NCBI GenBank assembly: GCA_023078555.1
Contig: CM041200.1
Span: 7,231,361 to 7,295,360, forward strand
Direction of reading: 5' to 3'
DNA: 64,000 nt
Origin: Ulva prolifera
Lineage: Eukaryota; Chlorophyta; Ulvophyceae; Ulvales; Ulvaceae
Part shown: positions 1 through 11,397 of the stretch, in pieces
Layout: each line of letters begins with the position of its first letter
Numbering within the stretch: the stretch's first letter is position 1
Program-made: the position numbers and the translations under genes
Notes under the pieces: model-generated
Told to the model about the DNA's origin: nothing
Database searches by the model: none
The model's input: the letters and a program-made list of their open reading frames with translations, nothing else

Positions 1-100
1 GCATTCTCTTTAGCTAGGTAGGGCAGCTCCTGACCCACGAAGCTAACAGCTGCATATGCATGTATGTACATGCGTACAGAGGACATGGGCCGGGCATGCT

Positions 101-290
101 ACCGGTTCTCGGAATCCATTCTCCAACCATTTCACTCATGCATGGCGCCATGCGCACTAGGCCGGGCACGAGCCCACAGCTGCATGCATGTCCTTGGCCA
201 GAGGCCGCGTGTGGAACCGATTCTTGGAATCCACTCTCCAACGAATTCACTCATTCATGGCAGCAGGCCGGGCACAAGCTCGCGCCAGAG
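101..290. repeat. Imperfect two-copy direct repeat, period about 115 bp
   Basis: The word GGAATCCAYTCTCCAAC and the following TTCACTCA..CATGGC and GCCGGGCAC words recur about 115 bp apart (near 111 and 226). The stretch lies upstream of the first recognisable exon of LRR copy 1 and looks non-coding; it may be intron or 5' flank of that gene. From 350 to 558 I see only a possible retroposon tail (TGTGTCCTTG near 438, then CCGCGGTGCTGCCCGCC). Confidence 0.5.
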
Positions 291-558
291 CTGCCAGCTG
301 CCAGCACTAGTGCTCACCCCACGGCTGCACCCCTACCAGCAATGTATGCATGATCACTTAGTCGTATTAGGTAGCATGTGCCGGGGGTGTGCTGCGAGCG
401 AGCGATTGCACGGGTGCGTTGGTCCGGGGTGCTGGGTGTGTCCTTGATTCGCTTGCGGTTTCCGCGGTGCTGCCCGCCTCACCTCCGTTTCCCCCGTAAC
501 ACAGCATGTGGATGCGCACATAGCCACGGCGACATGCAATCGAGACGCCGCCGTGCAG

Positions 559-3500
559 GTGGCGGACATGCTGGACGACGCCACGTCTGCGACAAGCATG
601 TGCAAAGCCTTTGCGCACGACTACGTGGCCCCCCTGGTCCATCCCCGGACGCCTGCAGCCTCTGAACAGGGCACCGAAGCCGCCGCAACGCCCGTGAGCA
701 CGCCCAGAAAGGTGAGGCTGAGGCCGCGATGCAAGCACCCTCAGCCGTGCCTGGCCGTCCGCCACGCGTTCCTCTGGGGTGCGGGGCTGGGCTCTGAGGT
801 GGAGCTGGGGGAGGTGGGCCCCGCAGAGGCAACCCCCTGCTGCGCCGCTGCTGCCCGCGCCAAGCACCCCTCCGCGGCGCTGCACCTGCCGCAAGGCAAG
901 CCAGGCACAGTGTTGAAGGTGTGCCTGGCCACATGATGCATGGCTTTGTGAGCCATGCTGAAGTCACTACCGATCCTGGCACAGCCCATGACATGCTGCC
1001 GCGGACATGCATAGGGATGCAGCTGATGTGCGCGGTATGAAGCTGATGTGCGCGGACTGCAATCCCTAGGGTGATTGTATACATCTTCAACGTTTTCTCA
1101 CACGCGTGCGATTGCGGCCTCTCGGTGTCCCCTGTAAATGGCATGATTGTCTCGGCCACGCGCCACTGCAATGCTGTCACTTTCACAACAGGCACCAAAC
1201 TGGCACTGCACAACCAACTCGCGTGACCGCCTTCCAATGCTTTGTAGTCAGGTCTAGACATGTTCTTTGGGAGGTGCTGAAGTTCCCGGTCCAAAACATC
1301 AAGCAGGAAGAGTAAATCGGGTGATGCAGAAACATAATCCATATTCAGTTCTGCAGCCATGGAAGCTTGCTCACATGCGTCAGCCTCCAGAATAATGAAC
1401 AGCCAGCTGCTGCTCGGGGTCTTGAGTAATCAGCTGTCTGAGGTGCACAATCATACACTTTACGATGAGTTCATCACCCCCTCCCCTGCAGGCACTCGAG
1501 GCCCTCCCGGAGCACCTCCTGCTGCGCGTGCTGCGCGCCTGGGCCGCCCCCCTCCCCACCCAGCTCGCCACGCTGCCGCGCCGCATGCATGCTGCCGTCA
1601 TCGCCGCGGCTTACGCCTCTGTGGAGTCCAGCCGCTCCATATCGCTCGGCGGGCTCGATCCGCAGCCTTTCCGCTGCGCGCTGCGTGCTGTGGCTGCCCT
1701 TGCCAGCATGCAGCGCGTGGACACCATCACCCTCGCACCGCCCCACCGCGGCTCCGTCAGGCAGCAGGCATCCGAATGCATGGGGCCCATGCAGCTCATA
1801 GCGCGCCACCTGTGCCCGCTTGTGGCCATCACCTCCCTCCACTTGACAAGTATGCCACGGGTCTGGCTTGGGAGCAACAACCTTCGTCAGCTGTCATGCG
1901 TTACATGCATGCCGCACCTCCGTGCCGTCGGCGTCGATGATGTGAAGCAGAGCCTCATCCCGGCACTCGTAGCCACCCTGGCCCACATGCCGCATCTGTG
2001 CGAGTTAAAGCTCGGCGTCTGCATGGTTCCGGTAGTGGTGGACGGCGGCTGGGGTGGTGCCGGCCTGGTGCGCCAGCTCATCGCGCTGACCGCCCTCGAA
2101 GCCGTGATCCTGAAGCTTCAGTACAAGCGGGTCAGCATCAGAAGTGATGCGGGCTTTCTAGACAGCGCCGCCCCGCTGCTGCGTGCTGTGGACGAGAAGA
2201 GGGTCAGCCTCCTGCCGCAGCTGCAGTACTTCTGCTGGGAGGGGAAGAGGCGCCCGGCTGACGTGCTGGGCGCGCTGTGCGCTGCGGCCCCTCGTCTGGA
2301 CCTCGCGCGCTGTGGTGTTGAGGAGAGAGGGGAAGGCCGGTACGTGTCCATGGCACCTCCGGCAGTCAAGGCCCTGTGGGGCGCGCTGATGACAGCGCCG
2401 GCGGCCAGCGCGCCAGTGGCCGTCCACATGCTGAATTCGGGGATCTCGCGCTTGGGCTTGCGGGTGAACCCTGAAACGGGTACTATAGATGTTCCGCCGG
2501 CCGCGCTGGGTGACCTGCCGGGTCTGCAGCACTTCATCATGCAAGGACCGGAGGAGCGGCCGGTCGACGGCGGTGATGCGGCGGCTCTCGGCCGCCAGCT
2601 GTACAAGCTGACTCAGCTGACGACCCTCGACTGCAATGAAGCCAAGCTCGGCGGGGCCGCGGCGCGGCTGTTGCTGCCGCAGCTGTCGGCGCTCCTCGCA
2701 CTGCAGGAGCTCAACCTGGAGGGGTGCTGCATCGGCGCAGACGGAGGGGAGGCCCTCGCGGCCGCGCTGCCGCGGCTCGGTACCTTGCGGCACTTGAACC
2801 TCGAGCAGAATGACCTCGGCGAGCGGGGGTGTGCGGCGGTCATGGCGGCGCTAGCGCCCGATGCGGCCGCTGGCATGAACAGTCTTCGTCTTGGCTGGAA
2901 TTGCATCGGCCTCGGGGGCGCAGCGGCGCTTGCGGCGCGGCTGCCGGAGATGACGGCGCTGACGGAGCTGCACCTTGCAGCGAACCGCCTCATGGGCGGT
3001 GAAGGTGTGGCGGCACTCCAGGGCGGCCTGGCGGCGCGGGGTGTGCGCCTCACCGCTTTGAAGAATCTCGAACTCCAGAGGAACTTTCTTGAGTGCCACG
3101 GTGCCGCCGCGCTTGCGGGAATGCTGCTGTGCTTCCCGAAGCTTGAGAGCGTGTGTCTGCAGGCAAACGCGATCGGTGCTCGGGGGATGCGTGCCCTGGC
3201 GCAGCAGGTGGGGCACATGCAGCGACTGGAAAGTCTCGACATGTCCTACAACTGTGTGGGGGACGTGGGGGCGCAGGCACTGGCGCACATGTTCCGGAGG
3301 ACCGTGCCCGGCCGGGTTGTTTCGCCAGAGTACATGCTGTATGATCTAGAGCAGAATGGGATTGCAGACGCAGGCGCTCTCGCACTGGCGGGCGCTTTGT
3401 TGGATGTGGTGGGGTGCGGCTCGACGGCATACCGCGTCAGACTTCAGGGGAACGAGGTCAGCGCTGGGATGTGGAACCACATCGCGCGCAGAACGTTGCA

Positions 3501-3597
3501 TGTCAACCGGCCCAAGCATCGGCTGGCGCTCTGCCAAGGTGGCTACTGCACAGATCAAACTAGTCCAGAGGAAATGCATGAAATGATGGCCGGGTGA
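559..3597 (+). CDS. F-box-like / leucine-rich repeat protein, copy 1 (5' partial)
   Basis: Two exons are visible: 559-918 and 1492-3597, joined in phase 0 (acceptor GTGCAG before 559, donor AAG|gtgtgc at 919, acceptor CCCCTGCAG before 1492). The first visible exon starts with VADML and is followed by a basic, Ala/Pro-rich linker. The second starts ALEALPEHLLLRVLRAW, which fits an F-box-like helix pair, and then carries leucine-rich repeats of the ribonuclease-inhibitor type (L..L.L..N.ig..Ga.aLa), from about residue 190 of exon 3 to near its end. Exon 3 encodes 701 residues and is fully open; the stop is TGA at 3595-3597. By comparison with copy 2 a first exon is missing and must lie off the left edge. 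The LRR surface suggests protein binding and the F-box-like motif suggests a ubiquitin-ligase adaptor; both roles are inferred from family knowledge only. Confidence 0.75.
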
Positions 3598-3618
3598 TGC
3601 ACGTGCCGTTGCGGGGTA

Positions 3619-3623
3619 TGTAA
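3619..3623 (+). promoter_or_regulatory. Candidate polyadenylation signal TGTAA
   Basis: TGTAA lies 22 bp after the stop codon of LRR copy 1. TGTAA is the usual poly(A) signal in chlorophyte nuclear genes. The distance is short for a complete 3' UTR, so a later signal may be used instead. Confidence 0.35.
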
Positions 3624-5580
3624 AAAGCTGCTGATTCAGACGGGTGTGTCAACTGCTTGGGCCATGTCCCAGCGCGAATCCAAACGCAGGACTTTAAAAA
3701 TGCATACAATAACAATTGATTTGAAATGTACATCTGATTGGGTGTTTTGAATAGAAACAGTTCTGTACAGCAAAATCACATGTTGTCGCATGTTCTCCAA
3801 CAACATGGGTATTTGCAATGGAAATTTGCTGGCCAGCAGTGGCCACTGCAGTGCCATGGCTGTGCGCTGAAGATGCGAGTCGTGCAAACAGCTGTTCAGT
3901 CCATGATCAGGAACACTGGATATGGTACTTTACGGCATCTGTGGCACGTGTGGTTACTCACTGGATGGCAATGTTTTGGATGGTGCGAAAGTTTTGCTTA
4001 CAGGGCCAAGCACCGGCCGCATGCAGCGTCAGTCACTGTGGCTAGACGGGCCTGTGGCTAGGGGCGCACTGCACTGCGCTGGTGTGCATTCAGTCCTACA
4101 GGAAACAGTCAGTCCCGAATAAATGTGCGTGTCATGCACTGATAGCAAACGTCCAAGCGATAGACGGGCTGACTTGAGAGAAAGCGAAAAACGTCCATTC
4201 ACTGCAAAATTGGCGTGGTCGCCACGGCGCGTCAGGGTGGCCTGATCAGCCGCTCGTCACCCAGGCGCAGCCGGCAGTGGATGCGTGGTCGCTTGGGATT
4301 TGGTCATGCGCATCTGACAGGCGCTCCCGCCTTAAGCTCAAGCTCAATTGAGCTTTCACCGCATTGCCCTTGGCCAAACAGACGAGCGCATTTGCGCACT
4401 ACACTATGTGTGTTCAACAGCAAGTTGCTGACTTGGTCGGCATGGCGTTCTGTCGGTTCAGAGCTTTTCTCTTGGTGTTCACAGGCCGCAGGAGGGCTGC
4501 CCGGCGCGCAGAGTAGATGCTGTGTGTTACAAGGACAAAGTCATGACTGCAGGGAGGCGGGTGGCACCTCAGGCCACAGATGGGTGCAACCACACACCCA
4601 CGCAGGGTTTGTGGCTCGGGCGGCCCCCGGCGATCGGGCCGCCATGATGGGCGGCCTCAGGCAGCAGTGTGTTGGGCGTGGCCGCCGGCACTCAACACAG
4701 AACGGCACAGCCGCACTGCTGCACACCAACACCACCCATACAAGCCAGCACCCGATACCATATAGGATGTGTTTGTCAATTCCAGGTCATTTGTGATTGG
4801 CAGTAGACAGGTGAGGATTCTATGTACATGGCATATGCCATGCAAGTGTCTGTGTGCTGACATCAGGAGTGATCCGTTGGCTGAGAGAGTGGTGTTGCAC
4901 GTCTTGTGGGCTGGTTGTAGTTTTGGGAGAATTCTTGAACTGTCGAGGAAGGTTCCGAGAATCTGCAGCTGTACGGAATGCGCAATCGTGCCACGCAAAC
5001 GTTCAGCATCTATGATTCCAATTGCAAATTCACGCGCATGGCATGGTGCAGGCCTGGCAACAACATGTATATACGCATGGGAGTACATCGCAACGACGCC
5101 TGGCGCGTTATAGCGCCTGACTAGCTGCATTGGCCAGCTGGGCTGACGTCGCATCGTCCTGTGGAGCTGATGTTCAGTGTCTGGGAGGTGTTTTGTAAGC
5201 CGTGTGCTTACACCCGTGCCAGTTATACCTTTGAAATCGTTCTTGAAGTACATTTACGCCTGGTGCATTAATATTCACCTCGCGCTCCAATTCAGTGAGC
5301 TGGCCACAATGGGCGACGGGACGACGCGAAGAACAGGATGCGCAGCACAGCTCGTTTCATCCATCGCACATGGAGCGATTCCTGCTGCTTGAAAGGCCCC
5401 GGTGTGAATCTGCATGCAGTGGTGAGGCTCACGACAGAACTGCCGGGACTGATGAATGAGTCCCTGATCTGTGTCTACCGAGGCGTATGCAAACAGTGTG
5501 GCAGCGCCCGAAAGAGGCCGTTTACAGGACGCTGCTGTTCCAGGTGATTTTCACGGACACTCGTTGGGCATAGGGAAGAC
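3624..5580. other. Spacer between LRR copies 1 and 2
   Basis: No convincing gene. It holds short unconserved open frames and, at about 4520-4790, a retroposon fragment in reverse orientation. That fragment starts with TGTTACAAGGACAAAG and contains a GCCATGATGGGCGGCCTC word shared with copies near 18.4 and 49.19 kb. The last 40 bp (5540-5580) resemble the sequence before the orphan exon at 15653 and are probably 5' UTR or promoter. Confidence 0.6.
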
Positions 5581-8500
5581 ATGCGCAGCAGCAGGCGCTC
5601 TCGTGGCAGCGATCACTCGCACCCGGCACACGCGGCCCTCGTAGTCTCGCCCTGCCTCGTACTCGCCAGCGATGGCGTGAAGGAGATGATAATTCCATCA
5701 TTCGTGGTCAAGAGGAGCCAAATGTTGACCCAGGCGCTGGGGCATGCGACAGAAGCGGGCTGCCGCGTTCCGACCAGCTTCCCAGCGGAACAGATCGAGC
5801 TCTGGGCGAACTACACGCGAATGCCGCGAGTATTCAAGACCCAAGCGTCTCTTCTCAGCATCCTTTCAGTACTGGAGGTGTGCCTTGTGGTCTGGTGTCA
5901 CGGGCCGAGACTCTCGACTCCCTACCCGTGCGACCAACACGCGCTCAGCCATAATTGTCAGGCGCCATCTGTCCAGGATCTTCTTTCACATTAAGTCTTT
6001 GTTTCTGACAGTGCTGCTGCTGCGTTCCTGCTAGCTGCACCTCTGTATGCGCTCAAGATCGTCGTGCTTGCACCAGGAGCCTAGCTGCTCAGCTGCCTTT
6101 CAGATCACAGCTGCTCAGATCGCCGTTGTTGTGGCTCCTTCCACATGCACTGAGGCAGTTATCCGCCATTTTGGGCCTCGGATTCTTACTGAAGTCCAGA
6201 CGCTCTGCCTACCGTCAAGTTGATTTCATGCTTGCCCTCCTATCTCAGAGATACAGAGCTGCGCCATCATTTTGCTAGCTCCAAAATGCTCTTTCCTGAC
6301 ATCCGAACACCATTTCAAGGCCACCTCGACTCTCCATGTTCCTGCAAACACATCCGCATCACCTCGGTCACAGCATGTAAGCACAGGACCCCCATGCAGG
6401 TGGCAGACATGCTGCACGACCCCACGTCTGTGACAAGCATGTGCAAAGCGCTGGCACACGAGTACCTCGCCCCCCTCGCTGAACCAGACACCGACGCTGA
6501 CGCAGCGGCCGAGCGGACGCCCCGAAAGGCGAGGCTGAAGCCACGATGCAAGCACCCTCAGCCGCGCCTCGCCGTCCGCCACGCATTCCTCTGGGGTGCG
6601 GGGCCGAGCTCCGAGGCGGAGTTGAGGGAGGTGGGCCCCGCAGAGGCACACCCCTGCTGCGCCGCTGCTGCCCGCGCCAAGCACCCCTCCGCGGCGTTCC
6701 ACCGCCCCCAAAGCAAGCCAGGCACTGTCTTCAAGGTGCGTCTGTTTATTGCCGATATGTAAAGTAAAGTAAAGTAAATCTAAATTTACTGAGCCGTATC
6801 CTATTGGACATTGATGTATGTGTACACAGCCAAAGCTGGCCGTCCTGCTGTGCATCGACGCCGTGGACCGATGTCATGTGTGTCTGCGTCCTCTGCCGAT
6901 GGTGGCGTAGGTGTGCCTGTGCAGCCACGGCGTTGCTACCCTCCTCTCCGCCTGCGACCTTACAAGGCCTTGTCACATTGATACAGCTGGAGGTACAGGT
7001 GGCTCCGCAGGCGCTCCGATAAGCCACCCGCAGTACCACTGACATCATTCATCACAAACACTGCAAACCAGGCACCGGCTGTGCCGTAGTCGCGGCAGCT
7101 TCTGCGCACGCCGTCCATTGCTAATTCTCACCTTGCCGGGGTTTTGAAAGCACTGGTGCTACTATCGGCCCTCCAGCTGCTTCCGTGCAATTACATGTCT
7201 CATTAGCCGCACTGACACGATAATACAGTAGTACTGCTTGAGCCTCACAGGCGGAGGGCCCGCCATGTACTCACGCAGCCACAACACCACTGCACTGCCT
7301 TCACGTGTGCTACCGGCGACAGCTCGGCATGTGTTACAAGGCGACAGCTTGGCATGTGTGTCCTGATGTTGGCTCACCTCAAACCGTCGGATCACGGGGC
7401 GTTGGTGTTCTTATAATGTGTGTATAAAGCTTAGACATTAGAGTTCCACATGGGAGCCGTCAGACCCACAACGCGCTGCCGACACATCTCTGTCTATCAT
7501 CGCTGCGCCAATGCCGCATGCTGGAGGCTGACTGTGAGGTGCATCTGCCAACAGCCACTTTCTTGTCAGTGCAACACCGCCCTCCCGCCCCCTGCAGGCA
7601 CTCGAGGCCCTCCCGGAGCACCTCCTGCTGCGCGTGCTGCGCGCCTGGGCCGCCCCCCTCCCTACCCAGCTCGCCACGCTGCCGCGCCGCATGCATGCTG
7701 CCGTCATCAGCGCGGCCCACCCATCTGTGGAGACGACCCGCTCCGTCACAATCGGCTCTCTTGATCCGCAGCCGTTCCGCCGCGCGCTGCGTGCTGTGGC
7801 CGCCCTTGCCAGCATGCGGCGCGTGGACACCGTCACCCTGCCACCGCCCCGTCGCCCCGCCCGCTGCCCTCAGCCTTCCGAACACATGAGCCCCATGCAC
7901 CTTGTAGCTCGCCAGCTGCGCCCCCTTGCAGCCATTACGTCTCTACACCTTGACAAGATGCCTCGGAGCTGGCTCGGGAGCAACGACGTGCATGGTCTCG
8001 CATGCATTACATCGATGCCACACCTCCGCGCCGTCGGCGTCGCCGAAGTGAAGCAGAGCCTCGCTCCCGCACTTGTAGCCATTCTGGCATGCATGCCGCA
8101 TCTGCATGAGCTGCACCTCGGCGTGTGCTTAATGCCGGTAGTGGTGGATGGCGCCTGGGGTGGAGCCGGCCTGGTGCGCGAACTCGCAGCGCTGACCGCC
8201 CTCGAAGCTGTGAACCTCAAGCTTCAGTACAAGAGGATCGGGCTCCGGCGGCACGTGGGCGCTGTGGACCGTGTTGCCCCGCTGCTGCGCTCCGTGGACG
8301 AGAAGCGGGTTGACCTCCTGCAGGGGCAGTTCAGCTGGCAGGGGAAGCGCCGCCCGACCGACGTGCTGGGAGCGCTGCGTGCTGCGGCCCCTCGGCTGGA
8401 GCTTGCACGCTGCACTGTCGAAGAGAAGGGAGAAGGCTGGTTTGGATACATGGCCCCCGCAGCAGTTGAGGCCTTGTGGGGAGCGCTCATGGCGTCGACG

Positions 8501-9709
8501 CCGCCAGGCCCGCCTACCGTCGTCAATATGCTGGCCGCTGGAGCCTCACGATTCGGCATGCGGCTGGATGCATCGACGGCGTCTGTCATCGTCCCGCCGG
8601 CCGCGCTGGGTCGTCTACCGGGCTTGCAGCATCTCGTGATGCTCGGGCCAGAGGAGCGGGCGGTTGACGCCGGCGACGCGGCAGCCATCGGCCGCCACCT
8701 GCACAGGCTGACTCAGCTGACATGCCTGTACTACGGTGATGTTACACTTGGCCGGGCCGGAGCGCGGATGCTGCTGCCGCGGCTCTCCGCACTTTGTGCG
8801 CTGCAAGAGCTGGTGCTGCAAGGGTGTTGCATCGGCCCCGACGGAGGGGAGGCCCTCGCGTCCGGGTTGCCGCGGCTCTGTATGCTGCGGCACCTAGACG
8901 TCGAGCAGAATGACCTAGGCGAGCGCGGAGGCGCCGCGGTTGTGTCTGCGCTGGCGCCTGCAGCGATCGCCGGCATGAGCTTCCTCGCTCTTGGCTGGAA
9001 CAGCATCGGGCTTGGCGGCGTGACGGCACTTGCGGCACGGCTGCCCGAAATGACATCGTTGGGGGAAGTACGTCTGGCAGCAAACCGGCTCATGGGCAGT
9101 GATGGTATGACGACGCTGTTGGGCGGCCTGGCGGCGCGTGGTGTCCGGCTCACAGCACTGACAAGCCTGGAGCTCCAGTCAAACTTCCTTGAATGCGATG
9201 GTGCTGCCGTGCTTGCGAAACTGCTGCCGCGGCTTCCGAACCTGTCGTATCTCGATCTTCATGCAAATGCAATTGCTGCTCGTGGTATGCGTCGCCTGGC
9301 ACAGCAGGTGGGGAATATGCCGGAGCTGAGGACTCTTATGATGTCGTATAATTGCATTGGAGATGCGGGGGCACAGGCGCTGGCGCGCATGCTGTTGAAG
9401 AGCCCGCATGTGAGGCATGCATCGCACGGGTACGTGTTGTATGATCTAGAGCACAATGGAGTTGCAGACGCAGGCGCACTCGCACTCGCACTCGCAGATG
9501 CTTTGTTGGGTGCTTTGGAGGACAGCGACGGCACGTCCGTGTTGACGGCCATGCTTCAGAGAAACGAGGTCAGTGCAGGCGTGTGGAACGACATCTCCCG
9601 CAGAATGGCGCGTGTCAACCGAAGGATGCATCGCCTGGGGCTGTGTCATGGAGAGTACTGTAGAGATAATGTCAGCCAGGAGGATTTGCATGAAGCGATG
9701 GCTGGGTAA
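5581..9709 (+). CDS. Skp1/BTB-like + F-box-like + leucine-rich repeat protein, copy 2 (complete)
   Basis: Three exons, all phase 0: 5581-5877, 6400-6735, 7598-9709 (99, 112 and 703 residues, about 914 aa). The ATG at 5581 is supported by a paralogous first exon at 15653. Exon 1 plus the start of exon 2 read like a Skp1/BTB fold: a beta strand with a SDG-like turn (VLASDGVKEM), VKRSQML, then the end of exon 1 (LLSILSVLE) joined to VADMLHDPTSVTSMCKAL, the position of the conserved helix 'll.aAdyL'. A basic linker follows. Exon 3 opens with the F-box-like ALEALPEHLLLRVLRAW and continues with ribonuclease-inhibitor-type LRRs up to NDLGERG, NSIGLGG and NAIAARG repeats. If the domain readings hold, adaptor and substrate receptor sit in one chain. 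The LRR identification is firm; the Skp1/BTB reading is a pattern judgement. Confidence 0.8.
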
Positions 9710-11397
9710 CAGCCCTTGATCAGCATGCGTAGAGTCTACACTGTAGACACAATGACACCAGCGCCTGCGCCTGCGTGTGGCCCGCCGTTGGGGCGCAGCC
9801 GGGTAGTTTGGGCGGGCTGGGCTGGACTTTGGGGGTTCCGGGTGTGGGTTTGCGGGCGGGCGGGGTGGTAACCACAAGGATAAAGGTGGCGAGGCAGGCA
9901 GCACCGCGAGAGAAGCAAGCAGATCAAGTACACGTCAGGTACCCAAGCACGCAGCACAAACAAGTCCCACCACGTTTCCAGCAATGCAGTGCTCGTCAAC
10001 GTGCTCGTGCAGTGCTCGTCAATGTGCATGCGGTGGTGATGCAGTTCTGCACAGCAGAGTATCCGGCACTTTGCACTCCTCCTCCTTAAGCTTGCGCCAT
10101 ACAACTGTGAAGGCTGCCACAGCCTGTAGAGCAGCCGTAATGCTGGACAATAGCCAATGGGACGGCTACGGCGAGAATTGTGCTGCAGATGCTGTTCACC
10201 GCTCTGCGTCAGTCCGTCGCTGCCAATGCATCGGTCGATGCAGATGTGACCAGCGTTGAGGGGCACACACGTACTTCTGGGCTCGTACGTAAAGCGCACC
10301 TGGCCCGCAGTAGCTTCGCGTACAGCTGCAGATTCTGGTCACCTTCCTCGACAGTAATGCAGGACTTCAAGATCGACACAGAAGAAAGCAAGACTGTCAA
10401 TGTGCATGCGGTGGTGATACGCTTCTGCACAGCAGAGTATCCGGCACTTTGCACTTCTTGCTGCCTGAAGTCCAGGTCACCATGCATTTTCCATGTTGCT
10501 GCACGATCCGTTTGCGAGCACCCATATGCATTGGACACTTGAGCTCTCAACGTCCTTCAACGCCGAGCGTTCACATCGTGTCCAGCACGAGTCCAAGGCT
10601 GTCCGCTATAGCTGGCAGTCCTGATTCTCCTCACGCTGCAGCTGTGTACTTGCTCACAATTGGTGTGCAGGAGTGCAGTGTGTTCATATGATTTGCATGC
10701 GTATCTCTTGGGCTCCCACGCCTACTCCTACCTAGTGTCAGCATACTGTTGGTATACAGTTGGGCAGGCACTACTGGTGCCTTTCGTTGTGAACTCGACG
10801 GCCCAAGCCACCGATGGGTTTCCGGAAGAGATGGCCTAGTTGAAAGATTGCACTGTATCTCGATGTACGTGCGGGGTCCAGAAATCTGCGTCTGCCAGCA
10901 CCTGCGTGCGGGCGTCACACCGTCGTGTGCGAGCAGAGCCATTGATGTCCTCAAGCATGGCCTTATGTGTGCTGCAGTGCAGTGTTGGGTCATTGGGCCC
11001 GATCACATATAACAATTCCAAACATCCAGGTCGACCTAGATCTAATTTTTAGGCGCCATCCCTGAAAATGCTGCAAAGCGACCCAACACTGCTGCAGTGT
11101 GGCTCTGTGTGAGATCGACATTCTGATCACACATGACACGTGTACAAGGATCTCGAAGGCTGCATGGCGTGAGCGCATGAGCAGGCTACAGACACTCATA
11201 ATACACTGTCATGAATGCTTTGTTTGTCTATGCCGTGAACTCTTCTGTAGCACGCTTTGTCCTCAAGCCTGCTCTCTTTCCTGACCAGTGCACTGGCAGC
11301 CCACAGCTGCAGCGCTGCATGCCCTTCCAAGCACTTGCCTGTGCTTCCAGACATAGCTACGACAACATACGGTTGTCGAACCAACTTGAATGTGTAG
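9710..11397. other. Spacer between LRR copies 2 and 3
   Basis: No gene recognised. A retroposon tail in reverse orientation sits near 9870 (ACAAGGATAAAGGTGGCGAGG). A direct repeat of about 65 bp is present at about 10018-10080 and 10398-10460 (AATGTGCATGCGGTGGTGAT, then CACAGCAGAGTATCCGGCAC). Inverted words GTGTTGGGTC (about 10981) and GACCCAACAC (about 11079) flank about 90 bp. A first exon for LRR copy 3 comparable to 5581-5877 was looked for and not found. Confidence 0.5.

Noticed and set aside
2118..3430. Long antisense frames opposite the LRR exons
   Set aside because: Shadows of GC-rich coding sequence; the plus strand has the conserved LRR protein with matched splice sites in three copies.
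5177..5547. Extra exon upstream of LRR copy 2
   Set aside because: Not matched before the orphan exon at 15653, where similarity begins just before the ATG.
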